From Struthio camelus (lineage: Eukaryota; Chordata; Aves; Struthioniformes; Struthionidae): a stretch of DNA of 64,000 nucleotides. This document shows, in pieces, positions 1 to 14,445 of the stretch (the stretch's first letter is position 1; each line of letters begins with the position of its first letter). Under the pieces are notes generated by a model. It made no database searches. It saw nothing but the letters and a program-made list of their open reading frames with translations, and was not told the origin of the DNA. The DNA lies in NCBI RefSeq assembly GCF_040807025.1, contig NC_090981.1, positions 40,589,817-40,653,816 on the forward strand, read 5' to 3'. The translations under genes were made by a program, and so were the position numbers.

Positions 1-837
1 GGCAAGCGCTTTCTACAGAATCTTTCATAAAGTTTTACAACCCTTCTGTTCAGGGAAGGAGGATCACAGAACATGCCCTTCTAGGGCTCACACTTTACAA
101 GCCATTAGAACAGATGGCTACCAATCTTTTAAGCGTAACCATGTTTTAGGTCACTGGAGGATTGTTACTATACAAGAGCACTACTGCTTCCTTAAGAAGT
201 TTACCTTGATAAATACTTTCCATGATTGAGATGGGTGACAGGGAAGACAGAGGAGAAAAAGGCTTCTTTCTTACTCTTCTACATCAGTGCAGATATAGCT
301 GATGTTTCCTTACAGCATGAATAATTCCTTATGTTCTATGAAACATTCAAAAAGAGCTTTCTCACTAGGTCAAATCTCTTACCTCCAAAATACCCTAAAT
401 ACCTTACCTTAAACTATGTAATAAACCCCTCACTCTACATTAGCTTCCACATGTTTAAGAATATACTGGAATATAGCAATTTGCAGTCTAATGACTCAGA
501 AGCAGACCGTTTCCTTTTCAGTACACTAATTGAACCTTTAGCGATCAAAAGCTCCTCAACTGTCATCAGTCATTACAATTTTATAGTTTTGTTAGTGGGG
601 AAATAAAAAGGTTTCATTTCAACCATAAGCTCCAAAGAATCCTCAGTTCCTGAGCTCAGTTCCTGCTGTTAAAGGCAACCATGTCACCTAATCCTTTCAT
701 TCACTGCTTAATTTCTATTCTAGAGTCAGTTCTCCTGTGTGCCAACACCCACCGTTTCAGAGGCTGTTCCAAAGCCTTAGAACTTTGGCTATTATGAAAC
801 TTCTTCTAGTTCCCAGCCAAAACAAACTACAATGAAA
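1..837. other. Left-edge non-coding stretch downstream of AK6
   Basis: No coding exon is supported here. The stretch lies past the AK6 polyadenylation signal and is AT-rich with scattered short ORFs that resemble no family. In mammals TAF9 shares its 5' exon with AK6 and its coding exons lie further downstream, so this may be intronic to a TAF9 transcript running left out of the window. That is inference; no TAF9 histone-fold sequence is visible. Confidence 0.5.
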
Positions 838-843
838 TTTATT
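838..843 (-). terminator. AK6: AK6 polyadenylation signal (AATAAA on minus strand)
   Basis: The plus strand reads TTTATT, which is AATAAA on the minus strand, about 85 bases past the AK6 stop codon. This implies a very short 3' UTR with cleavage near 815-825. It is a hexamer match only. Confidence 0.45.
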
Positions 844-927
844 TCGATTTACCATTAAATAATTATGAATGTCACTTATTAAGCCCCTCCAGGAAGAGAT
901 CTAACAGAGTTACTTTTCCACCAGATG

Positions 928-2568
<1,641 letters not shown>

Positions 2569-2858
2569 GCTGCCGGCGGGGGAGCCGGCGCTGGTCACCT
2601 AGGAGACACGTGCGAGGGGGCCTCCGCCGGCCGCCGCCGCACGCCAATGGCGTCACTCGGCCCGTCCGCGGCTGCTCGCTGGCCGCGAAGGCGCGCAGGC
2701 GCGCTCCGGGCGCCTAAGAGCCGCGGGCGGGGAAGGACCCCTCGGGAGGTCGGCGGCGGGGCCGCGTCCGGCCCGACTCACCTCGCTTCGGCTGCGGGTC
2801 GCGGGCCGGCGGCGGCGGCGCGGAGCCGGGCCGCGCATGGGCTCCCCCAGGGCGGAGG

Positions 2859-5800
2859 ATGTCCGGGAGCTCCGCGGGGAGGCAGGCAGCGCCGGCGGAG
2901 GTGGGCTGCGCGGCGCCGCGCGGGGGGATGCCGGGCCGGGCCGGGCCGGGCCGCAGCCGCCCGCCGGTTCCCGCAGCGGCGGCGAGGAGGCGCGAGGCAG
3001 AAGCGGGTAGGGAGTTGGGGGCTGTTTGGTCAGTTGGGACCGGAGAGGCTGCCAAGCCCTCGGCGGGGGCGGTGGGGCCGTGTGGAGTTTCCTCCGTCCC
3101 CTTTTTCTGCGTACGAGATGTTTATTTTTACTTACTGATGCAATTTATGCAAAAGGAAAAAAACCCCTCACATAGTGGTATCAGCTTTGCCGGTAAATAT
3201 GCAAATTAAACTAAAAATAGTTTCAGTTTGAATAACACTAACAGCTAACTGCAAACGCAAATCTTTGCCAGTTGCTGATGCCTGTCACAGTCAGGCTGTA
3301 TCTGCTAATGATATTTTGTATTAACTTAAAAGTTATATAAGCCGTAGTGTAGCCGTAGACCTTTTTGGAGATGACACAGATGTGCATTCTGTAGCTGCAC
3401 AGTTTCAGCCGTTTGCATAAAGTCCGTTTCAGAATGTGACCCGTTATAGTGCCTCCTCCAACAGCATCCCATGTGGCTGTTATGAGCAAACAGTGCTTGG
3501 ACTACTGCGCCCACCACAGGTAGCCTGAAAAGTGGCTCTGGGGTGTGAGTTTATACATCTGTCATAGCAGACTGTTTCTCAAATCCAAAAACAAATATCG
3601 GCCCTATTAGCAGTTTCATTACTTTTCACTGTCAGGCAGACTTCTGATACGTGTTATAGTTTCCAATTCTAGATTAGTCCATAGTTCCTCACATAGCAAA
3701 CAAATACTAGTATTTGATTTTACTGTGCTGCCTAAATCATTTTTTCCCTGTCACCTATTTCTAACTTTTCAAATGCAAATGCCTACCTTTTAAATGCAAA
3801 GAAGGTGTACTGAAAAACAATGCAGAGATAATGCAAACTTGACCATAACATAAAAAGGATATAAAAGAGCTCAGTCTGTTTTTTCACTCTCAACTCAGTT
3901 TTAATTTTACTCCTTTAATTTGAATATGTTTCAATTTTCAACATGTTCTTGTTTGCCAAATTTGCTGCAAAATATCTAGTCACAAGACTAGAAATAGTAA
4001 CCTTTTTTAATGCTTAAAAAGCTTAGTAACCTTTTTTAATGCTTAAAGAGCTTGTAATTCAGAGATTCAAAAAGAGTAATAAGTGCCAGCATTTGTTGCT
4101 AACTATGAACGCGGCAAGTTAAACAGTTTCTTAATATTAGTGACGTTCTGTCATTATAACGTGAATGACTAATGTAAATGAAAACCACCTGCAAGATATT
4201 CTTGGTACACTCATGAAACAAAGCTCAAATTTTCCATAGACAAATGTACCCAATTTAAAAAGGGGAGGAGAGTGCTACATTAACAGCAAGGTGCTTGTTT
4301 TTTGCCAGGTAACAGGTTGGTTGCCACATTCATTTGATGACTTCTTTGGAAACACAAATATTTCTTCCAGCACAGTTCCTGTGAACGCAGTAGAAGGGAG
4401 CACTAGAAGAAAGCGGCCCCAGAAGAAGAAAGACCTATCATCTTTGCCAGGAAGTAGCAAGGACAAGGTTCTGCCCAGAAAAAGGGCAAAGTCATCCTCA
4501 GTAGACTTATCTTGTAGCCAATCCAGACAAAATCAAAGCCAAGCTCACGATGAGCCATGGGTAGATAAATACAAACCTGAAACTCAGGTATGAGAACTAG
4601 TCTAAAGTGTTAATGTAACAGTGACATTCCAGTGTAACATAAACATGTTGTTCTTCCCTTCGTATTCTGTCTTACTCTGTTTATAAATATATTCTATTTT
4701 ATTAGACCAGTGAAGTATTAGTTTGACTTATCTGCTGCCTGTAGTGAAGCTTTTAATGAGCTACCTATTTATGGAAGATGTACTTTTACCCAGGCTTTCT
4801 GAGGAAATAAAGCTACTGAGATCTTGCTTCCTGTCCATGCACTCCTAAACTTTTGAACCCATTGTCAAATTTCAGCCAAATCTGACAGCTGCAAGTATGT
4901 GAAAATCCACAGCCAAATAGAGGAGAGAGAGAGAGTCCGGTTAGTGCCCTCAACAGGGAAAGACAACAGGAATTACCTTGCATGTTATTTGGCAGCAGCT
5001 AACTGGGTTCTTAGCACACACAGGATACTGGACTAGTTGCAGTGTGTGCTATCTCTTCCCTATTTCAGTGCCATCTTAGGCACCGCGACATGGGTTGAGG
5101 TTACTGTGGTACCTTAGGGCTTAAAGGAGAAAGAATTCAAATCTATGGTAAACTTGATTTCACTGGTTCTACTCATGGAGCAGCTCATGCACCTTGTGTT
5201 TCAAACACGTCAACACATGCTGAGTGTCTCGTAGAGTTGAGTGCTTAGTGATTTGAGTAAGCTAGTGTAGTGTAGTAACTTGTATTCTAGCCTTGTAACT
5301 CAGTTCCTCTCCAGAGATGAACTATTAAAAATTAAATCTAAAACACAAGTAAGCTGCACACAATTTACAGAAGCTCCAAAAATCTATGTAGTATTAGAGT
5401 TGGTATGGCCTTAAAAAGTACAAGCTCCAGCAAGAGCTATAGAGCATACAAATAAAATCAAACAGGCTTATATTGTTGCTACTTTAGGAATGGTGAAGTG
5501 TTTGTTATTTCCCTCCTGCAGGCTGTGGAAAATTGGTGGTTTGAGAAAACAGGCTGTAATGATTATGTGTAGCTGTTACACTTACTCCTGAAAGAGCATA
5601 AAGGCATATCTGTTAACGTTTCAGTCAGTATGTGTTCTGTTCTTGAATCTTAACGTTATAGTCTTAGAAACCAAGAGGTGTGTATATGTGCGTATGCACT
5701 TCATGTATTTTCATCTGGTTTTAGAATGACCTTGCTGTGCATAAGAAGAAAATTGAAGAAGTTGAAGCCTGGCTAAAAAAGCACATATTTCAGAGACAAT

Positions 5801-8800
5801 CAAAGCAGGTAATCTTGCTAAAATTAGCAGATAGAGGTGTAAAACAACATATAACAAGCTGGATTGAATTTTATTTTAATTTCAGAAAAACCCTTAACTT
5901 GTAGTTAGTGATTATATGTCTAGCAGTATAAGAAATCTCTTAAGAACATAGATGAGAGCTTTACATTTCTTTAGAACTCATACTGCTAAGAGCAGCAGAG
6001 CTGGATTCTGTTCTTTGCTCAGCAGTATTACTGTCTAGCATCAAGTCAATGCTTACCTGTTCAGTGTGTGCTTATAATAACTGAATTTTACCTCCCAGAG
6101 ATTAAGTAGCTTGGCAAATTTCCAGTTACACTGACTTGATGTAATAGGGTGTTTTTAACTTCTTGAATGGTAAGAGGCATTCTTCTACAAATGTATCATT
6201 TAACAGTCTCAACCTGTGTTTTTTAGACCTGTTTCTTGAGTCCAGTACATATTATATTGGTAGTCTGAACAATGGGCAATTACCTAAACACATAGATTAA
6301 AAAACTGGAAGCAAGGATTTCAGCGTTCTGATCTAGCTCTCTCTCTCTGAGTACTCAACAGGTGAATTACTAACACAAATTATTTAAGTCATTTTCTTTT
6401 ATTTGGAAAGAAAATCACTGTCACAGAACGTACAGAAGAAATTCAAGGAAATATTTGCCTTCAGTTAACCTGTAGTCTTTATTTATTGTGCTTGGCATTT
6501 TTTTTCTGTTACAGGGTGGCTCTGTTTTGCTGTTAACTGGTCCGCCTGGTTGCGGAAAGACTGCAACTATACAGATATTAGTGAAAGATCTGGGCATTCA
6601 GGTGCAAGAATGGACCAATCCAATATCTTTAGACTTTACAAAAGAAGACTTGAAAAGTATATTTGGCCACGGTAAGTGTTTTGTTTTTGTTTTTTCTTTT
6701 CCCAGCTACTTTTGTAGAATTTGTATTCAGTATTTGGTATTCTTTTGCACCTCTGTCATGTACGAAGTCAGATCCACGTAAGGGTTTTTGAGTAGTGTTT
6801 GATAAGGATCTTTTATTTTTGCCTTGTCTGAAAAGGGATTTAGTGTTTTTTCTGAAGTGATTACTCCAAAACAATATGCAGTTCATGAAAGGATAGCGAG
6901 CTTGTGTAACAACCTGGGAATCATTTGAATCTGACTTAAAATAAGTAGATCAGTGTGTCTTTGATTTGGTCCTCAGTTTTATTCTACCCTTGAAAAATGG
7001 CGTTGTGTTCATAATGTATTTGCCAAAGGGCTTGGCTGCTGGTGTTGAATGGCTATTGTCAGAAAACTGCAAGGGTGGGTATTGGTTCTTGTGGGTATTT
7101 ATATACTACTTACGTAATATAGGATACGTATTTTTAATTAGTTTTCTTTTTCAGACTCAAATTTTCATACGTTTCCAAGTCAGGCCCAAGCAACTCTCTT
7201 TCAAGATTTTCTTTTAAGAGCAAATAAGTATAACAAACTTCAGATGCTTGGGGAGTCCTCAGAAAATGATAAAAAGCTTATTCTTATTGAAGTAAGTGAA
7301 AACTTCTGAAATCTTGTTTGGAAAACAATACATTTTGTTTTAATATTGACAGGCTTAACTAGCTCCATTTAGTGGATTGCAGTTGCTGAAAGCTTATCTA
7401 CTTAACTGCAGATGACTTCTGTATTTCTGAGTCTATACAGGTGGCTAAAACCCAGTCTACCCATAGTTAAACTACATAAGCTAATTGTCAGGGAGAAATT
7501 GGACACTGGTTCATGTACAGAAATAAGTAAGAGTATCAAAAAGTGGATCAAAGCAGTAATGAAAAATCATACCCATATATTTTTATGACTAGCTTTATAG
7601 AACTCTATATGTATGTTTTAAGGAGACAGGAAGAGGAAAGAAATTATACTGTTCTTGTTATTTGAGAAAGCAAGAAGTTACAGAAGATACCTGAGAATGA
7701 GAACAGTCATAATCGAAGCACTTGAAGTTCAGTATTCTCTAATTTTTTTTTTGGGGGGGGGGTGGGGGGGTTGGATATTTTTTGTTTTGAGGGCACAGAT
7801 GTGAACTCTGAGGGTTCCTAAGCCATAACAGGAGGTCCAGGAGAAGACTTTATTTTCACTTATTCGGGAATTTGTTTGACCAGGCTTTCCTGTCTGCTCT
7901 TTTCATTTTTCTGTCATATTAATTTTATGAATTAAGTTTACAGACAATTTGATTATCTTTCAAGAATAGATGGGATAGAAATTCTAGAGAAGTAACGCTG
8001 TAAACTGTAAAACTTAAGAACCATAATTTCCTGTGATTTCTGTTTATAAAGTAAGTTTTCTGTATAGATACTCTTGTATCTCAAGTAGTATATCCTCAAC
8101 TTTTCCTCAGTGAGGATGCTATCTTGAGTGTTTCTCCTTTACTCTTCTCCACGTATGAATAAAACTCTGGCTAACAGGAAATGTAATTACACAAGCTGGT
8201 ACCTTAGGAGATGAGGAAAGACAGAATCTTCTATTACGTATTTTTCCATAATAAAAGAAAGAAAGACCACGAGTTTCTTTTTATTTTTTCTGGTTATCTT
8301 CAGCATTAGCCCCATTCAGATGTGGTTGAAAGCAAGGTACCTAGGAAATAAAAAATGGGTAGCAACATAGTGTGTCATAACAATCAATCTGTTGGAGACA
8401 ATACGTTTGAATGACAGCAGTTCATTTATTTTGAATAGGACATACCTAACCAATTCTATCGAGACCCTAGCAGTTTACATGAAATTCTCAGGTGAGTTGT
8501 AATGGAGTTTTTAATGATTATCCTTAGCCACTGTCAGTAAACTGGAGTTTGATTCTTGTTGTACTTCCTTATTTTTCAATTTAGGAGATTTGTACGTACA
8601 AGTAGATGTCCCCTTATATTCATAATCTCGGATAACTTCAGTGGAGACAGCAACCAGAGGTTACTATTCCCAAAGGAAATTCTAGAAGAGCTCTGTATAT
8701 CTAATATTAGGTAAGATCTCTTATCTCATTAAAACACAATTTTGGTAAATGAGAAATCCGAAACTAATACTTTTTTATTATGAATTTCAACAGTTTCAAG

Positions 8801-11800
8801 CCTGTTGCACCAACAAATATGATGAAAGTTCTTAATCGAATAGCTACAACAGAAGCTATTACGGTAAGCTGTCAAAACTGGCAACTTCCATGCAATGCTA
8901 GGACCAAAAGACTTCAGACTTTTATATCGAAAATATTTATTGATAGCACGTTTTTGATCCTTGATAACAAAACAAAGCCCCCAAACCCAATAACAGAAAA
9001 CAAGGAAAAAGCTGGAAAGAAGTATTGTTTTCAAGATTGGTTCCACTTGATCCATGAGTAAGGATTTGGTCCAAGGCTTGAAGTTACTTCTGGAAATTAT
9101 TCTACCTTTTGCAGCAACCATATACATGCAACAAGTAATAGGAGCAGAGGTCATTTTCAAGGTATTCTTCCAAGCCAGAAGAGGTCGTTAACCTAAAGCT
9201 TATACTATTCCAAAACTGTTTGAATAGCACCAAATGTAACACTGAGTGAATATAACAGTGAATTCCATGTATTATTCTCTATAATACTGCTATATAAAAT
9301 ATGCTTAAATGGATTAAATGTTTTACAGCTAGCAATGTTAGCTGGTGCTAATGTAGCCTGTTCATGGTCTACATCAGAGGTGGGTCCCCACAGCCAACCC
9401 AAAAATGACCTGGGTATTCCCAAAGCTTGTCACGTAATAGCACTCCTAAAAGATTACTGATTATGAACTGATATACTAATGGTTATAAACTGCAAGAAAT
9501 ATCTGAGTTGGAACCTGGAGTTTGACTAATGTCACAAGAATGAAGATGCAGGTGTCCCTTTAATGAAAGAAGTACTGAAGATGTGGGTATTATTGAAGGA
9601 TTGGGTTCCAGCCATGAAGTTCTTGTACTTAGCTTGATGATGTGGGGAAGGGAATCCTCTAAATTGCCTTAAAGAAAAAGTGGCATTAAACCTGGTTTTG
9701 TTTTATTTCTGTATAATTGCATCTAAAGATAGCAGTAGTTTCATTAGAATTTGGATTACAACTCTTTGTCTCTTTTTTTTTTTAACTTTAAAATTTGTCT
9801 AGATTATAGGACGATTGACAAACTGCCAAACTTTCTATTCCTGTGGTATCCGATCCTTGCTACAGAGGTATCAGACCAATCTCCTCGAGCCCAGAAACCC
9901 AAACTCCGGGATGCCCTTCAGGAGGTCACAGATGCTTGCCCCTTAAGCTTCACAGACTAGTTTGAAAGCTGGCAGTGGGTGGCATCAGCATAAGAGATTT
10001 CCCTGGGAAAAGTGCTAGAGTATCATCGTCCTGCAGAACAGCAGTATGGAAGGAGTAGAGTTCAGTTTTAGATGAGCTTCAGCAAGTTTGACAGTTGTGT
10101 TGTGCGTTAACTTTGTGCTCGCATCGTTAGCTAAGTGCACTAAGGTGCATAATAATTTTCAAATACTCAAATACATACTTTTTCTTATTACTTTGGGTGT
10201 TGTAAACTATTGCTTTTCCTTGTAGAATAGAGAAAAGAATTATGCTCCTGATAGAACCTCTCTGGAGTCAATTTGCAGAGGTTGTTCAGGTGATGTAAGA
10301 AGTGCAATAAACAGTCTTCAGTTTTCTTCTATGAAAGGTAATTACCTATGTTTTCAGTGAAAGTAAATGACATTTTGACAGCTTCTGCTGCAAAGGTACT
10401 CTGTTCACTGTTGAAGCTCAGTTAAGTGAGCTGTGCAAAAACATTTCTGACATACTGCTTTGGAGCAGGAATGAAAGGGATAACTTTGGGGGGGGCGGGG
10501 ATTTGAAGCTGAATATGTAAGATTTTATGCCTGTTCATATATAGTCTCAAACTGGCTAATACCAATATTATATTTCTGCTGTGTATATATAGATATAATG
10601 TAATACAATGCCCTTTTTTCTTCTCGGTAGCTCAGTGTCTTTACGAATCAAAGCTTTTGTGATGTGACCTTAATTTGAAAAGGATGTTTTTTACTGCCCT
10701 GTTCTTCAGTACTTCTGTGTCCTAATCTCCACATTTACGTTATTTCTGAAATACCACGTTGACTTTGTGTATGGCATTGCTGAAATGACGGATTTTGCTT
10801 TGCAGTGCCTACAGCTGTTAAGAGTAGGTAAATTGAAATCCTGGGAGGTGACGTGACCTACTATGAAGTTATTGAGGGGATTATACAATAACTTTTGTGA
10901 ATTCTGATCTTTTAGTAGCCTTGGAAGTACTTAGGTGGGCAGAGCTCAAATGAGACTTAGTCTGAGGTTATTATTTTTAATGTTCCAACATAGAAAGAAA
11001 ACAGGAGACTTACTATCATGTTTTCTATAAACACTGGAAGTCAAAACTTCTTAGGAAACTAATATATGCGAGTCACATAACCTGTTCATTGTAAAAGCAA
11101 AAGTCTGACACATGTAGCTCATTCTAAGAACCTTTAGATGGTGTCAGCATAACATTCAACCTAGAAATATGAAGGTAAATTTAGTTGACTTCTGTGGTAT
11201 GTCATAAGACTGATAATGGTGTTGCTGCTTTTATTCAGTTACTCTCCCCTCCACCCTGGAAACAGACAATGTGTTATACAGCTCGTGAAATGCAGGATTA
11301 AATGTTGTTTCAACTCCTTGTTGTAAGAGGGTGTGTTGTAGTTTAGGTTTTGGAATATACTGGAGTGAACTTAGTTGCGTTTGTTATGTTTAATGGGGGA
11401 GAGAGTCATGTTTCTAGATTTAACTTGTAAATGTGGAAACTAAATTCTTCTGGTTTTGCCCTGCTGTCTACTTAGTTTGCATTGTTTTGGGTGCATCAAA
11501 AAATATAAAATTGTTCTCAGTGAAAATGTTTTGATGTTAGTGCCATCAAATGGGTAAAAAGTAGGTTGAGAATAGCAGAAAGGTTAGCTGTAGCCCACTA
11601 GTAGATGGTAAAAAAGTTTGTGCACTGCAGAAAACGTTAATAGACTTAAAATTATCAGTATATACAATTTTAAATAAATTGCCTTGTAAATGTAAGAACA
11701 TAAGAGTTGCAAAGAAAACTTGGGAGAAAACAAAAGTATAAGGTATGACACCTGTACATCTCAGAATCACGTATTCCTATTGTGCATGCTCTTTCACATT

Positions 11801-14414
11801 TTTCTTATTTTTCACTTTTTTGGAGATTAATGAGAAGGGCCGTCTTCATGTTAAATAGAAATTGCTCGGTACAGATGTTTCAGTTAGACAATAGATTGGT
11901 GTCCAGTGATATTTTGTGTAAATTTTGAAGACCTCACTTCCATGCTGACTTCCTGAGTGCTGTCAGAATGCGCTATTAGTTTTTACATACATATATAATT
12001 TTTCCTCTTCATTTGTGTGTGTGGGTGTGTAAGCACAATTGATCATTCATTTTATTAATTCATTTTACTAATAATGGGAAAAATTGATCCATATGGAGAC
12101 ATGGGAGAAGAGACTGATAAATACTGAAAGGATAAGTTCTCTTAGTTGGATAAAGAACACTCACGTGCCACTAAACTGAATTCTGGGTTTAAATTTTTGA
12201 GTATTAAATCAGAGGGGGGAAAAACGGTTTTCAGTCCTTGGAGTTCCGCATCATTGTGGAAATAGTAGGCTGTTTGAAGTCATCTAAGGAAAGCTTTTCT
12301 TCCTCTTCTTATATTTCAGTGAGGACATTACAGATCATGCAAATACAAGAGAGTTTGATAATTGAAATAAACGTGTAACTGAAATATGATTTACATGTAT
12401 TTGCACTTGTACTTTGTTATTTATGAAGGAAGAAATTTAAAAGAAGGGCAAGCGGGCGCATATCAGAGCTAGAACGAGTAAGCAGGAACGGCAACTTCTC
12501 TTTTAGAGCAGATGCTTATTTTCCAAGGAAGGATTTGGCTCCTTACCTAAGGGGTAAAAGTGTAATTTAGGTGACTAATAAATGAGTTTTCTCTTAGCAT
12601 CTCCTGTTTATAAGACCTTTTCTGTTTATTTTTGTTCTTGTTGTTTAGAACATTAACAGTAACAAAATAATAGAGAACCTTTTTTTTTTTTTTTTAAGAA
12701 ATTCATGTGCTTTATCTCGATTGTATTGTTGCTTTTATTGGTAGACTGCTCATTGGAGGACAACTTTCGATCAAGGAAAAAAGGAAGCTCCACACTGAAA
12801 TGTGAGGCAGCAGTATCTAAAGCAAGAAAGAAAAATAAATTGGATACTTCAGAAAACCAGGAGATACAAGCAATTGGTGGCAAAGATGCCTCAATCTTTC
12901 TTTTCCATGCTCTGGGGAAAATAATTTACTGCAAAAGTAAGAAAATCTTGACTTATTCTTCCTTCTCAATGTGAAAAGAATGTCTGCTGCTGGTAATCAG
13001 ATTTGCTAAAGTAAGGCTTAGAGTGATCTCTACTTACATGTTTGGTCATTAATGACAGTATGAAAACAGTAATAAATGCCTTGGGTAACTGAGATTGCAG
13101 CTATCTGTATCCATTAGGTAAATGCACTTTTCAAGATCTGCTATATGTGTGTAATAAAATGACATGGTTCTAGTTGATGAGGTTCACATGCTGTCGTGCC
13201 CACTAACCTAGATATGTAGGCACCAAAATCTGAGATGACATTGTTTTGTACAAAAGCAAAATTTGCTTCTCAGGGAGAATCATACCCAGAACAGAGTTCT
13301 GCAGTAACGTGCCTATTCTTAAAGGTTGCAGAACAGCCCTTCAGCCTCTGAGCTTACTAGTGCTTCCTTTAGTGTGTAGAAGTTTGGTTCCTTCTGCTAT
13401 CTTTTCTTCCCTACCTCTTCTCTCAGCTGTCTGTTTCTCTTTATGTGACGTGCTTGGTGTCTCCTATCTGAGCTGAAAGGGCCCTGCACTTTTCTTTACT
13501 ACCCTGCCTCCCTTTCCACCTCTCCAAAATACTTTCTACCTTACTACTATTGTAAATTTTACTTTATATACATGAAGGTTCTGTAAATTTACTTCTTATC
13601 TGCCTCCTGTGCTTAGTCACAGTACCGGTTTTTATCACTTAAAAAACCTCTATCTTTCATAAGAATCAGTGACTATTATACTGTAGTACCATCTACGCTC
13701 AGCAAAGTCAGGATCTGTTATGCCACTGGCTGCCCACATTTAAGTAATAACTCAACAGTGTCAGTTCCAAAATCAATTGAGGAGAAATAGTGAGATGAGG
13801 GAATATGAAAGTAATGAGATGAGTTTTTGCATCATAATGAGTTTTATGAGTTAAAAGAGAATTTAAACATGTATGTTATAAATAATATAGAATATATATA
13901 TATTTAAATATATTTGTGTTTTGTTATTTAAACTATAAAATGGTTAAAGCAGAGTTTTGCAAGTAAAATATAACTAGTTATGTCTTGTTTACTCTGTAAC
14001 GTTGACTATATAAATACATACTTACACCTGTATCAAGAATTTCCTGTGAACTGAAAACAATGTAACCTACTCGTTAATATATTCAACGGTATCTAACAGT
14101 TGTTTTCAATATATGTGAGAATTACTATTCATGCAGTTCTGCATCTCTGTTCTTGCTCCCATCTCATCTACACTTTAAGTTTGAATATAACATCTGAAAT
14201 TTGTCTCTTTTTTTTTTTCCTGGCTTTTTGGTAGTGTGCAATAATGTATGTAACATTTCTGAGGTTAAAAGATTAAAGATTATAAAAATTGCTTGTAGGA
14301 GAACCATTGTCAGAATCGGAATTTCCTCAGCTGCCTTCTCACTTATCAGAATACCAGCGAGACACCTTGCTTATTCAGCCTGAGGTACATCTTCAGTAAT
14401 TGCTTGATTCCGGT

Positions 14415-14445
<31 letters not shown>

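Noticed and set aside
1-900. TAF9 coding exon expected near AK6
   Set aside because: No histone-fold or TAF9-like peptide is visible in any frame; TAF9 is presumably further left.
13890-13925. AT-rich ATATAT stretch in RAD17 intron 10 as a regulatory TATA element
   Set aside because: It is simple low-complexity sequence deep in an intron with no CpG island or start signal near.
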